A stretch of 64,000 nucleotides of DNA from Panopea generosa (Eukaryota; Mollusca; Bivalvia; Adapedonta; Hiatellidae), in the NCBI GenBank assembly GCA_029582155.1, contig CM055907.1, positions 26,997,638 to 27,061,637 of the forward strand, written 5' to 3'. Of the stretch, positions 21,401 through 36,400 are shown in pieces. Position numbers and translations under genes: made by a program. The stretch's first letter is position 1. Each line of letters begins with the position of its first letter. Below the pieces are notes generated by a model, which saw nothing but the letters and a program-made list of their open reading frames with translations, was not told the origin of the DNA and ran no database searches.

Positions 21401-24400
21401 ACCTATTTATGTGTTGACGTGCCGTAAAGCACCATTCATTGTTTATGTTGCAAAAATTGTTTACTATTGTTAGTATTTAGAATTACAGGCATACACTGTT
21501 TCTATAACACCACACAAGCTTCTATTATAATGGCATTTTATAAAATTGAAATAAGATATTAGTTTATTTTTCTTTTGTTGCAAAGAAAGCGAGCTTATAT
21601 GAACCGCTCTTGAGTCTGCTTCTTGAGCGGAACTAGTGCTAAGTGACGTTTTTTTAGAGGTATCGGTCGAGCTGGGAATCGAACCTAAAACCACTGTCAT
21701 GAGCAGTCCACACTCTATCCACTACACTACTGCCCTGCCTTCAATGAAATATTTAAAGCAAATTTCTGGTCAAAATAACTGAAGTGTATCAAGTAAATTA
21801 TTGTCACGGAATCAAATTGAAGGATAGAAGACTTGTCATATAGCTTTATTTTTAACATGAACAGGAAATCATTAATCAACATACACCAAAACAGCTTCAT
21901 GCAATGATATTTCTTAGCTATTTATAATGAATGAAAAAATGTTTTATTTAAATATACCTATCAATAACAATTGACATAACTACCATTCATGTTGCAGGCT
22001 CTGTTGATTTACTTCTTCACAGACTTGTTACAGAGGGCCCATGCCATACAGCTTCATTCACACCAGGTATCATTATATTAACAATATCTAAAATTACAGT
22101 GCAGAAGTGTAATAGACTCAGGACATATTTTTATATTATAAAGCTGGTGTAATATCAATACTGATTCATCACTCCATGTTTTTGGTATACCTCAGCTCTC
22201 ATATGTAAAATGTCGAGCAACTCTCCAACTTGCCAGAACGTCTAAAGAACATTGACTTCTTGTAGTCGAAATAATGTGTATTTGATGATTAATCATATGA
22301 TGACTGACGAAAACTAGTTTATACAAAATGTTACATGTATTTATAAAATCTTGGAAAAGCTTTTTTTTTTCATTTCTTGTATAGAAAACCTGAAAAAGAA
22401 AAGATATATCATATTGTATCCTTTTTCTGATTTATGTAATAAAAAGAACCTTACATTATGGTTCTTTTATTATTAAATTTGTTAATCTTGTTGACAATTG
22501 GCAAGCGTTTTACATTATATAATTTTGTCAACTTGTTTGATAAATTCAATATTAAATGAACAGCCATGTAAGATATGATGTGCTATACCAAGCAGAGACA
22601 AATACTGATTCTCTCCAAATAACAAATTCTCTCTAAAAACCAAATACAGTGGCAGTGCAATCCAGGAAGAAAGCCACAGTGAGCATTTTATTTGTCAATG
22701 GATTAAATATTTTTAACTGTAAAACACTAAAAATGCCATAGGACCAAAACATGTTTCCCTAACATACATAGTTATCAAACCATACAGCCTGCATATTAAG
22801 GTCGTATAGGCTATACTTTAAGTAATTTAGTACAATGAGTTACTGTTAATATCTATTGTTATGCTCCCCCAAAGGGGGGAAACATATAGTCGCCGCTTCC
22901 TCCGTCCGTCCCCAAGTTCTTGTCCAGCGCTATTTCTCTACAAACCCATGTTGGAATTTTATGAAACTTGCTAGGATGTATCACTACCAAGTGCAGATGC
23001 GCATATTGTCTTTGTGTTCTGGTTCGATGAGTTTTCACAGAGTTACGGCTCTTTGATTTTGTCTGTGACCAAATTCTTGTCTGCACTAGTTCTCTACAAC
23101 CCCATGTTGGAATGTTATGAAACTTGCTATGATGCATCACTATCAAGTGGAGATGCGCATATTGTCTTTGTGTTCCGGTTCGATGATTTTTCATGGAGTT
23201 ATGGCCCTTTAATTGATTCTGTGACCAAATTATTGTCTGCGCTATTTCTCAACAAACACAAGTTGAAATTTTATGAAACTTGCAAGGATGCATCATTACC
23301 AAGTGCAGATGCGCATATTGTCTTTGTGTTCCGGTTCAATGATTTTTCATGGAGTTATGACCCTTTAATTGAGTCTGTGACCAAATTCTTGTCCGCGCTA
23401 TTTCTCTACATAATCAGGTTGTATTTTATGAATTTTTTAGGATGCATCGTTACCAATTGCAGATGCACATATTGTCTTTGTGTTCCGGTTCGATGATTTT
23501 TCACGGAGTTATGGCCCTTTGATTCTGTCTGTGACCAAATTCTTGTGTGCACTATTTCTCCACAAACCCATGTTGGTATTTTATGAAACTTGCTAGGATG
23601 CATCACTACAAGGTGGAGATGCGCATATTGTCTTTGTGTTCCGGTTCGATGATTTTTCATGGAGTTATGGCCCTTTAATTGAGTCTGTGACCAAATTCTT
23701 GTCCGCGCTATTTCTCTACAACCTGAGGTTGTAATTTTATGAATTTTGCTAGGATGCATCATTACCAAGTGCAGATGGGCATATTGTCTTTGTGTTCCGG
23801 TTCGATGATTTTTTGATGTGTGTTACCAAATTTTTGTCCTCGCTATTTCTCTACAAACCCACGTTGGAATTTTAGGAAACTTGCTATGATGCATCACTAT
23901 CAAGTGGAGATGCGCATATTGTCTTTGTGTTCCAGTTCGATGATTTTTCATGGAGTTATGGCCCTTTAATTGAGTCTGTGACCAAATTCTTGTCCACGCT
24001 ATTTCTCTACAACCTCAGGTTAAAATTTTATGAAACTTGCTAGGATGCATCATTACCAAGTGCAGATTCGCATATTGTCTTTGTGTACCGGTTCGATGGT
24101 TTTTCACGAAGTTATGGCCCTTTGATTCTGTCTGTGACCAAATTCTTGTCCGCACTATTTCTCTACAACCCCATGTTGGAATTTTATGAAACTTGCTAGG
24201 ATGCATCATAATGACCTATTTCAAAGTATGCTGTACAATGTATTATATCACGAAATAAAAAATAATGTATTGACTTCTCTTTAGAACTCTCACTTCCCCC
24301 TGTTCAATATCATTACCATATGGTACAGAGTCAAACACTCACTTTGGGGAGCATCCATCGGTTCCACCGATATTTTTTTGTTATTATCTATTGTCCTTGC

Positions 24401-27400
24401 ATGAATGTTATTTTTTTCACTCAAAGTGGTTAATAAACTAAAAATTAATATTTTTGTAAGCACATGGTATTGTCTAAGTGGTAAACCCAGGTTTTGAATG
24501 CCGTGGGTTTGATCCCAATGGCCATGTGTTGTGTCCTTGAGTTAGACCCTTCATCCACATATTATACTTAATACTGGTTGTGCCGAGGAAAATTTCAAGT
24601 ATGAATTGTATAAGAAGTATGAACAATAGATGTAAACATACAACTTATTTTACAGGAAGACTTGCACCCACTATCAGAGGAGTCCGAGTTTCTAATGGAT
24701 GAGGACTGTGATGACATAGCTGATGAGATGGAGACTAGTGGTGGGTATACCATCTTGTTATCTTTCAAACTAATTGGTACAGCCGAGCCGGTTAGCTCAG
24801 TTGACTATCAATCCAGTGGTTGTGAGTTTTAATACCCAATCAGCCTCAGTCTCCATGATGATTTATATACAACAGTGCATTTATTTTCGTTTATCTCTCA
24901 TCGCTAATTCAAGTGTAAAAGTGATCAGTTATCGGTACACTTGAGAACTGGTTAATCTTCCAGAATCCCAGGAAACAGTGGTTAGGTCATCTGATTGTCT
25001 GTTAGCCCTCGATGGCACTTAATATTAAAACAAACAACAGACTAATTGGTGCAAAATGAATAGTGATATATATTCAGTATTTTACAAATGATTTTTGCAA
25101 AATAATGTTAGGACAACAGAAACTGTTGCAATAACTTTATATTTAACAGTGGTTTTACAGTTCATATAGCGTGCCATTGGTGCGGAGTTCCCATCTTAAG
25201 CATGTGAAATAGAAGACCATAACCATAAAATTAAATAACTGTCAGCTTTATACCAGTAAGGATCATTTATGACTGATATTTTTTACAAATGGTGACTGTC
25301 ATCGCTGAAGTTGTTGTCAATCCCAGCTCAGTCCAAAAACTTTTATGTGAGAAAGTTTACCAGACTTACAGAAGGACAGATTCTCAGATTCTGAGGTCTT
25401 CCATCAGTAAAACTGGATATGCCATAATTATGTTATCCCTTTACTTCATATAGACGCCTTTGGACACCTTTAATATAGACACCTTTGGACACCTCTAATA
25501 TAGAAGGCTTTTGAATTATTGGGTGAATTATGTTTATATTAACTGACAGAAAAAAATTATCTGGAAAACAGTGCAGGAAGTGTTCAGATTGCTCGTCAAA
25601 AGCAATCTGAACTCTTCCTGCACTGTTTTCAAAGGTCTTCTGTGAATGGTGCGGGAAAACGTATCTATATGAAGTAAAGGGATAATCTGTCATTAGTTGA
25701 AAAATACTGTTTAATCCCATTCAAATTGTGATCAAACTTGTATAGATTGTTATATACCATAAAATCTCTGATAATTTTTTGTATTGGCCAACTTGGGTAA
25801 GTTGTTTGTCCTTATTTATGATATACACATACATGTTTTGTGCAGGTCCAGTGCTTGCCGGTCATGTGATAATTCCCAAAGATATTAACATCCAGTCGCC
25901 AAATCTCCATCTACTGGGGAATCTTTTCCTGACCTGTGGAATCCGACAGTTCTTTGATATTATTCTTGTACTGCAATTGTATGTATAGCTGCTTTATCAT
26001 TATTGACAAATTTTTATTCAATACATTTTAAAACAAAGATTGAGTAAACTATTTTATATGAATTTGTCTGAGGAGAGTAATTAAGCTTAATTTGATGATG
26101 ACTGCTATACAGATTGTTTATTCAAGTTCTGGTTTTGGCCATTGCAGAAATAAATTGATATCGTTGTTTTAGATTGTTTTGGTATATTTATTAACATGCT
26201 CATGATATGTATTATAGTGATTTATCAACCTGATTACTCTCATGGCTCTTTTTTTAAGACAGGAACAAACACAATAAATTAATATCAAAAATGCCTTCAT
26301 TCAATCTTTTTTCCTTAGATTGTTACAATATATTATACATTGTCAAATATAAATTTGTACTAAATTGGCTTATTAGTCCTGTATAGTTGTATTAAAGACA
26401 AATAGTTTACAAATTATCTTTCAGTATGGCTTTACTCATCAGTTATGCATTGGCTGGAAGTGAAGCCTATGGTGCTCTTATTGGTATAGAGTAAGTTAAT
26501 ATTTCTTACAGTATCAACTTCATGTCTATAGGCATAATATCACCATTGCAAATAGGAAATGCTTCCATGGGGTAGTTGCATAATTGTGGTAATAATCCTT
26601 GTTTCCTCTTTAAATCTTGCGCCTGTATTTAATGACCATGTAGAAATGGGTTTTCTGACAAAAGTTTCAGTATCTAATGCCTATATCTAGTTACTGCAAA
26701 TTGTTAGTACTGAGTAAAAAAGAGGTAATAATAAAAGTAAAAAAGTTAAGGTTTCTTATAGGCATAGTACCACCATTGGAAAAAGGGAGTGCTTACGTGG
26801 GGTAGTTGCATAATGGGGGTTATAAATAATCCTTTTTACTACTTCTTGAAAAATGCATTTTACTTATTTTAAAGCAACACATCCACGTTTGAACTTTAAA
26901 AAAAAAAAATTTAATTGAGTTATGAACACATTTCCCATACAAACATATGATCAATTAGCTGTATATGAGCATATAAACACAATCCGGAACAAAATGATGC
27001 CCAAATTATAATGCTTAACTAACACTTTATAAAACAAGCGTGTAACTCACCCAAGTCAAAAAAAATTTGTCAAAATGACTTTCAAGGCAGGTAAAGTACA
27101 CTACACACTAAAACGTGAAGTTTTTTTTATACGACTCGCATAATTCAATTTGAGGCCAAGTTGGAATCCTCGGCAATTTAAAAATAATTTATAAAGCGTT
27201 TGTCACGCTTTATAATTTGGACATCTTTTTTTATAATTCTAAAGCATTCTGGATAGTGTTTGTTAGCACATATACAGCTCACTGACCATATATTTATGTA
27301 TGGGAAATGTGCTCACAACTCAATTGAAAAACTTTTTAAAAAAGTTTAAACGTGGATGTGTTGCTTTAATGCTCTTTTTTTATTTGAATGGCATTATTGG

Positions 27401-30400
27401 TGTATTTTGAACATTTTGAAAGCATTGTCATGTTTGAATTGTGAATTTAGAAAAATAAATGATGCTTGGAAATTGGGGTATGAATACATGATTTCGAAAG
27501 TCTACTTTCACATTGTCTACAGTGTACACATTAAACAGAAAAAAAATCTCTTGGATGACACATGACCCCTACTTTTTTCATCATATTTTGGTAGTGCAGA
27601 GATTGACAAACAATAAAATATAAGTTTCACTTCTTTCTTTGAGTCTATCTGTGAATGACAAGCCTGCAAACTTGTGTTATTTACTATAGAATAAAGATAA
27701 AAGAATCAATGGTGTACTTACATCTGTACAACTGTATGCTCACCTGATCCACAGTAGGTAGTCTGATTCCTTCTGTCATATGTCAATGATTCCACTTCTC
27801 TTCTCCTCTGAAAGTCTTTGGACCAATCATAACTCAATGTTGGAGGTACTACATGTAGTTATAGCCGTTTAAGATTTTAATCTTGCCCCTGTGATCAGAG
27901 TTATTTTGAACCACCCAGGTGTTAAAACTTTGACATAGAATTATTTAGGGAAACTTAAAAACAAATTGATGTATTTTTGTATTCTCATTTTTTTTCTTCA
28001 CAACCATGTTTAAATAATTTTGTGATTTTTTAGCATTATAGTTTCTTACCATTGTGTAATTACTAAATATATCAACTCATTTCAGCTAAATTATTGATAT
28101 AGATATTAATTACAAGAAATTTTGTTTATACTGGTAGGAGATTATAAGGATAATTATATTGCTTTCAGAGTAGGTATGACATGATCCCAATAAATACATA
28201 TCATGAATAATGGTATTATATAGTAAGTGTCATTTAGTCATATATTTGTGCTTTATCATTTTTTAACTTTGTTTGTCTATATGCTGAATTTGGCCATTAT
28301 TTCTTTTTCAGCTACAGATATATTATTCCGGTGTTTGTCTGGGTGCTGACTTTGTCCATTGTGTTTGCCTTACAATTCATCCAGCCAGTTGTATCAGTCC
28401 TTACATTTTTTAAAGGGAGTTTACTCTTAGGAACTGTAAGTAATATATGTAAATATAATACAATATACATAAATGAAATAAAAATGTAAATGCAGCCCAA
28501 ATTATAAAAATTTATTGAATAGAATCTTAAAGCAACACATCCACGTTTGAACTTTAAAAAAAAAAAAATTAATTGAGTTATGAGCACATTTCCCATACAA
28601 ACATATGATCAATTAGCTGTATATGAGCATATAAACACAATCCGGAACAAAATGATGCCCAAATTATAATGCGTGACTAACACTTTATAAAACAAGCGTG
28701 TAACTCACCCGAGTCAAAAAAAATTGTCAAAATGACTTTCAAGGCAGGTAAAGTACACTACGCACTAAAACTTGAAGTTTTTTAATACGACTTGCATAAT
28801 TCAATTTGAGGCCAAGTTGGAATCCTCGGCAATTTAAAAATAATTTATAAAGCGTTTGTCACGCTTTATAATTTGGACATCTTTTTTTATAATTCTAAAG
28901 CGTTCTGGATAGTGTTTGTTAGCACATCTACAGCTCACTGACCATATATTTATGTATGGGAAATGTGCTCACAACTCAATTGAAAAACTTTTTTAAAAAG
29001 TTTAAACGTGGATGTGTTGCTTTAAGCACATAATGCCATATACATATAAGAAACTTTTCCAATACTGTAAATCTAGTTTTTGTACAATTCAAAGCATAAT
29101 GCAATCATTGGCCAAAGTTGCATGTTTTCTCTTTCTTTGAATCATGTTTGGTATTGATAGGTAAGACTACTTCCTCTGTGATTATTTAATGCATACAGAT
29201 TATATGTATACTAACTTAATATGGTTACCTGTGTCATTGTGAGTAAATATGCCAGATCACCTTGTCTTACAAGTGGCTAAACCTTGTGTGTGATTAGGTC
29301 GGCCATATTCACTCTCAATGATATAGGTAATGTATCAAATTTTTTTTAATAGTAAACCTTTTATTATATTCCTTTATAAACCTTTACTAAACAAATTAGA
29401 AGAAAACCATTTTTGAGATCTTGGTAAAGGATGACATTATGATGAATAGGCGTGATGTGGAAAGTGAAACGACATTAGGTGATTCAGAACATTGTATCAA
29501 ACTGTAGAAATTTTTGAATAACAAGGTTGTTTTCTTGTTAAGTATGGTATAAAATATTTTTTTTTTTTTTTTTTTTTTTTTAATTTCAATCACTGAAAAG
29601 TGATCCATTTAATCACCCCGTAATACGTCTGTGAGGGTCGGGGTGGGCCATCCCTCAGCAAACCGTAAAAATATATGTATCAGTTAAGTTGTAACATACA
29701 TTCATATATATATATATACACTGAAAGGAAAAAGAAAGCATACATTTTGGTTTTAAAAATTATTTCATTATTGGCTAAATTTATTCATGTGATGGAAAAT
29801 GAACTGATTTTTTCTTATTGTTTTGCTTTGAAATGAATTAAATAATTGTTTTTTGATTCAACAATATGATAAAATATAAATATACAAAATTTATATGCAA
29901 TACATTTATTGTTCCTTGACCTTTATAGGCATGTATACTTTCTTTTTCCTTTCACTGTATACATATATATATACATTAATCTTAAAGGGACACACCAGTC
30001 TCAACAAAGTATAGACTGTAGCTCGAGCTAAAACAAAAATCAAACAGAAATAAAATATATTTTGACACAGCAGATATTACAATATTTACTATGTTTGCTT
30101 AAAGTTTAAAACCAACTTAAATCAGCTAATATTGTATTATTACATGTTTTCTACTTCATTAACAGTGAATGAAGTAAACCCAAAGTATGCTTTGAATCCA
30201 TTGAAAGGTCCTCCGTGGCCGAGTGGTCTAAGGCGCTGTCTCAAGATCATTTCCATCTCATCACAAAGGTTGCAGGTTCGAGTCTCGCTCGCTCCAAAAA
30301 CTTTATGTGAGAAAGTTTCCAGTTACTTGCGGAAGGACGGTGGTTCTACTCAGACTGACTCAGTCTGATGTCTTCCTCCACCAGTAAAACTGGAATTGCC

Positions 30401-33400
30401 ATATATAACCTGAAATGTGTTGAAAATGGCGTTAAACTCCATTAAAAAAAATCCAATAACTGGATGGAACTGGTACTAGATGTACATGTTGTTTATTTAG
30501 AGGTCATCAGGTCAAACCTGATATCAAACCTGCGACTTCTGGCATGAGCACCCAGCATACTTAACTCCACACTGCAGCCCCACTATTTGTTTGCTTATTA
30601 AACCGTAAGGATTAATCATCTAACTGCACCAGGTGACAGTTAGAGTCAACTTTACTGTTGTTTAATTAACATTTGGTGTATAACTGTTTCAGAGTCCTCC
30701 GTGGTAAGGTGGTCTAAAGAACTGTCATCTGATGACCATTTACTTTTTACATCTCACAGGTTCAAACTCTGCTTGGTAAAAAAAAGGCCTCCCTCCACCA
30801 AATAAACTATATAGGTCATATACAAACTGTCATGTGTTGAAAACTGTGTGAAACCCATTAAAACAATAAAATTGTAACTGTTTCATTTTTAACATTGTTA
30901 GTTGTATATTTCAAAGTGAAGACAACCTTTTTTGATATTAATTTTAATATTATTTTAATTGCACTGTATGAGACTATGTATGAGAACAATTGCCAGTAAC
31001 GTGTGAAAGCTCGGTGGTTCTACTCAGCTTAATGTCCGAGGCCATCCTCCACCAATAAAACATGCCATGTGTAGCCTCAATAAACCTGTAATATATAAAC
31101 CAATAATACCTGCCAAAGTCCAACATTTGTTCATTCTGGTCACCATGGTTATGTTTGCAGGTGATAGTAACATTTTACGTTGGTGCCTCAGTACATCGTG
31201 AGATTGACAATGATTTCACATATTTTGGTGCACCATTTCTCATGGGAACTGTAGCCCTTGGTGAGTATAAATTAAAATCTTTATCGAAAACTTTACAAAT
31301 TTGTTTGCCAACAAGTTTATCTATCCATAGTTACTGCTCTTAACCTAGCTGGCAAACTGATAGATGTGTGTGCTTCTTACATACATATTTTTATGCCTGT
31401 CATGTAGAGGAATAAGATGTTACCCCTGTTCAATCCATTCGTTCATCCGTTTGGTTGTCCGCTGTAAAAAATTGGTTTCAATAACTTCTGAATAGGTCTA
31501 TGTATTTAATCAATGTTTTGTATAATTTGAATACAGGCCAAGTCCAATATTTGTCAATTAGACTGGCCCGAGTAAAATTGTATATGAATTCACTGGCATA
31601 ATAGAATATTTAAGTAACCAGTCAAAACTAACTTAAGTGTTTTAAGTATTTAAGTAAAATAAAGAAAATATTACTTAAATAGAAGCCTGAAATGTCTTGT
31701 AAATGACAAAAGTAATGTCAGTAATGATAAAGATAATGATATTTGATTAAAAGTCTTTTTTTATTGCTCTTAAATAAGTTAAATTTCTTTAAAAAAAAAA
31801 GTCATAACTAATTTAGCGGTTGAGGTGAAATAAAAATTCAAACTATTAATTACAGGTGGAGTCGTGAATGTAATGCCGATGTTGTACAGCAAGATCAGCC
31901 CGCTGAAGAATCAGGTATTTCCACATTTTAAGCCTGTATCATGACCAGATTTAAAGGGGGCAGGGCAAAGGCCATAAAATAATGGGGAGCATAATTCTTC
32001 AGCGGATTAAGGGGAGCAATTGTCAGTTCTGGCTGTTCTTTAGTTATACATTCAGTCAAATCTGTATAAGCAGTCACCTCTATTAAGCAGCCTTTTGTCT
32101 TAAGCAACCACATTTGTTATTTCCCATTTATATGCTTTCAGAGCAAATTAATCTGCATTAAACAACAACCAGTCTTAAAAGGTCACTTTTGCTCATACCT
32201 TTGACCAGTTGCTTAAGACAGGTTTGACTGTACTTGCCAGCTTTTAAGATTGGGGGATGTACGAGGTTCAACTCCCCCACCCCACACACCTTTGTGTGTA
32301 TACATGTATTACCATAACTGTTGAAAAATTAATATTCACTGCTCAGTCGTTACAACTGAAATATATTCCTATCAATATTATCGTCATAGTCACCACCAGC
32401 TAAGCTGAAGAAAATTGAGAAAATGAGTTTGGATAATATTGCAAAACAGGTTTCAAACTCATTTCTTCAGTTTAGCTGATGATTATTGTGATGCTGATAT
32501 TCATAGGAAAACAGGTTTCACTTTTATCACCTAGTTATTATTTAAATAGGAATGGCAAGCTTAATGACTATTCCACTTTAGGTGGTGATATGAATAAAAT
32601 TGAATCTTTCAATGGAAGCACTCGGGAAAGAGCTTTCACAGTTGGAGGTTCTCCCTAAAACATGTTCAAGTGTTCTGTTAGAGCATCTTTGAAATGGAAC
32701 CACATGTACAATCTTTACTTTAGTAAAACTTGGTAGTAATCAGTGAAAGTAATCAGATTTAATATGTTTTATTTGATGTATCAAAATGGGAGACCATGTA
32801 CATAAAAGTTGAGATGTAAATTTAAATTGGTGTTTGCAATACATTTTTTCAGAATTTAAATTTCTTGGGGTATACCATTTTTGATATGCAAGTGCTGGGA
32901 AGTCCATGGTCTTTAATGGTCTGTGGAGAAGTCTGTGGAAACTCTGTCTAGGTTTTAAAATCATCATATAGAATCCTATGGAAGATAAACACTACTGTTC
33001 AATCATGCTACCATTTTAGATAACTTATTAATGCTGAGTTGATTCATATATATTTTTGCAGATAAAAAACTTCCGACTCGCTATCATACTTGGACTGTTT
33101 ACATGTACAGCTTTAAACATTGGATGGTAAGTCTTTGTTACAGGCTTCAGTGACATTTTATACAACTGTGCTGACCCAAAATATGAAATATCCATTTTTC
33201 TATTCATAAATATACCTCACGGAAGAATTATTAAAAGTGAAAATTTTAATTTAATTGGAGGTACAAGTTGTGGAAAATCCCTTGCTGTCCTTAAAGAACA
33301 TGGATGCATTTTACATAATTGCGGTAATTCTATTACACAGTTTCTTCGTTAAAATTTTGATCATTCAGTGTTTAAAATGATTGTATTTTCAGAAAATATA

Positions 33401-36400
33401 TAATTTTATGCATGATTTTGGGTTCATTTGGATGAATATTAAAAAATATTATGTATCATTGGTTTACTTTTACAACAGTTTTTGTCGTGAAATACATGGC
33501 TACCTGTTTGTTATACTGGTTATCATGTTATGGGCCATTTAACTGGCGTGAATTAACCAAACCACATCCCCAGACCCCCATGTCTATAATTGATTGAAAA
33601 CAAAGTAAAATCCCTTAAGGCCATTATAAGACCTAAAGATAAAGGTTTATTTTTTTCCAAAGCAAGTACAATACAGGGGGGCTCAGAAAGTTTGTAGACT
33701 TTTGCCATCATTTTTAGCTCGCTGGGATGAAGTCCAAGGAGAGCTGTTGCCATGAACCTGGTGTCGTCGGCGGCGTCATCGTCAGCATTGTCGTTTGTAG
33801 ACACCCAGGTTAAACTTTTGTGTTTAAGATATCTATGCAACCACTCATTGGATGTGAATGAAACTTTGCATGTGTTCACCATCATCAATGGAACACACAG
33901 ACAAGAACCATAACTCTTGATTGCATTTTGGCACAGTTATGGCCCTTTTTGGACTTTGACACCCAGAGGCAAGCTTTGTTGTCTTCTGACAACTCTTGTT
34001 TTAATTGTCATTATATTCTAATAATTCTTAGGGAGCAAGTGCCGCTACATATTTGCAGTAATTTTGCAAAATGTTTATAATTTTTTATCGTTGCTTTATT
34101 TTCTGTAGTAACTATGTGTCAAAATAATGTCATTGTTTTATAGCATAAATGTATGTATATAGCAATTATTTTAAGAAGGGGTAATAAACTCTATTTTTTT
34201 TTTTTTGCTATAATTATATAATATTAAACCAGATATAAAGTATATAAGATAATTCATCATAAAAAGATGAACGATACAATTATAATCAATGATTGAAATA
34301 TATTATTCAAATATCATGAACCATTTTAAAGTAGGTGTTTATCTAAATATAAGAGTCAGAGTTTTACTGGTTTAATGGAGGATGGTTTACTGCTTTGTAA
34401 TAGAGCAATACCATATTTAGCTAGTTTCTGTCGATGCAAGTTGCAAGAAGTCTGCTTGAGATTTTTAGCAGTCAAAGTGTACTTGAAACCTCGGAAGAGC
34501 TTAATTGCGTTGGGGGGAGAGTGCACTGCGACAAAGATTCTCTCTAGTGATAGGCTTTGGGAAGGCTTGTATTTGAAACATATACGAATATTTATTGTGC
34601 TGAAACTGGGGAATGTTTCATGCACAATAGTTTAGTCTGATGCTGTAGTTTGAAACCGTTCTCAAACATAAAGGGTTAGTTTCATGCTGGAACTATATTT
34701 TTTATCTTAGTTCGAAGGCTTAGGTTTGGAACAGTCTCCAAACTTATAAGTGTATATTTAGGCTGGAACTGAGCATCGTTCCACACATACAGTTTTGTTA
34801 TTAATTTGAAACCTATCTCAAACAATAACTTCATTTACTTGCTGAAACTTGTATTTGTTTCATACGCTTTCGTTTAATTTGAAGATAAAGGTTTGAAACA
34901 GTCTTCAAACATATAGGTGTACTTTTATGTTGGATGAACAGTGTTCCAGACATACAGTTTTGGTTTGAGTTTGAAACAAGTCTCAAACGTATGCTGTCCA
35001 GACACGTTGTCTGAACAGCTGGTCTCATTATTAAAATAGTGTTGAACAACAGTTGGTTCAACTCAACAAGATTTGAAACATTATACTGTATATAGTTAAT
35101 TGGTATGATCATTTGTCTGTATGATCTCTAAATATTAGAATCATTTTATTCCTTTCATTTGAAGTTAACTAATCGTAAGGCAAGAAGCCTGAGGAAAATT
35201 TATATATTATATAGTTTGAACAAAATTGTTTAACATAGTTTCAAGCTAGGCTGTTTCACAGCTTAATCCAGTGAAGACACAGTCGCCTTACAGAAGATCC
35301 CGTTTTTAGTTCAAGATACCCACCCAACATCTTGACACTATGGAAACATTGATTAACGTAGTCGGGGCAGTTTTTCTTTTTTCCTACCTCTACTATTCAA
35401 ACAAGAGTAGTGTTTCAAAAATGGGTTTTATTCTTTAAAAGAAATATCAATGTGTGTTGTATTGTATGCTTGTTTACATCTTTTAAAAAAATGGCACCAA
35501 TTATGCGCATCTCAAAATGACGTCCATATGGTGATGTTACGGTATGCCATTTTGTTAGAAACAAAATGACGTCGGGCACTTGAAAATGGATTATCATGCG
35601 GATACCGCAGTTCCTTAAAGTTCTGCTCCATGTCAGGTAAAATACCTGCTCAAACAGAGCAACAACGTATGTTTGGTGAATCTAAAGTTTCAAGGTCTCA
35701 AGTGTTAAAATTTCGCAAAATTAATGTTTTTGAGATGGCTGGAAATCAGTCATTAAAAAGAAGCAAATGGGAAGTCGATTTGAAGACTTCTGGAATTAAA
35801 GTATGTTTTACAGAATTTTGTGTTCAGTAATACCATCTTCAGATTTCGTTAACATGTTCACTCAATGGTGTAAGCAGTAGCAAAAATGTATAGACCTCAA
35901 AGGAGAGTATTTTGAGAAGGAGCGACTCAGTAAATTTGATACAAAAGCACCGATTTAAAATATTGACGTCGGTTTTTATAGAATACAGCGTCATCATTTT
36001 GCCCTGACATATCTTATTGTTATGCTTTGAATAGTGCCTTATTTTCTTATTAGTGGATGTATCATGCTAAAAATTTCAAAATATGTCCCATATATATTTA
36101 TTTCAAATACAATAACAATACAATATGTATTGTGCATTGTATAATTGATATCAATAAGTTATGGCATAAATCTACAAACTTTCTGAGCCCACCTCTTACA
36201 TAATTCTTCTAGAAAGTGAAGACAAATGTGTATGCAACAGTCAATGTCACTAAGAGTACATCTTACAGTTGGATGGAAGACCAGAGGTATTATTTTAGAA
36301 GAGATATGTATTGTTTGGTTGTCATTGAAGGGTTTATTTAATTTTAAGTAGGTCAGGAGAGCTACTGGAGATATGTTCTGTAAGTACAGGAGGGTTTGTA

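Larger units (their letters stand above)
33674..36197. mobile_element. 2.5-kb TIR-bounded element with nested repeats
   Basis: Left end GGGGGCTCAGAAAGTTTGTA at 33676 and right end TACAAACTTTCTGAGCCCAC at 36173 are inverted repeats extending inward through TTGCCAT/ATGGCAT. TA lies on each outer side, which suggests a Tc1/mariner-like insertion. No intact transposase was found. The frame at 35630-35830 (MSGKIPAQTEQQRMFGESKV) might be a degraded N terminus, but I cannot support that. Contains repeat D and other material. Confidence 0.6.

Noticed and set aside
22859..24209. Open frames with repeated HRTGTQRQYAHLHLVVMHPS peptide
   Set aside because: They follow the 163-bp unit of family A and also appear at 2692-2982 in another copy. 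The frame is broken differently in each, so no conserved protein.
34375..34635. 86-codon frame in repeat D
   Set aside because: The second copy at 62.9 kb does not keep this frame, so it is not under coding constraint.
35630..35830. Possible transposase N terminus inside the 33674-36197 element
   Set aside because: 66 residues without a DDE/D motif or a recognisable helix-turn-helix. Too weak to call.
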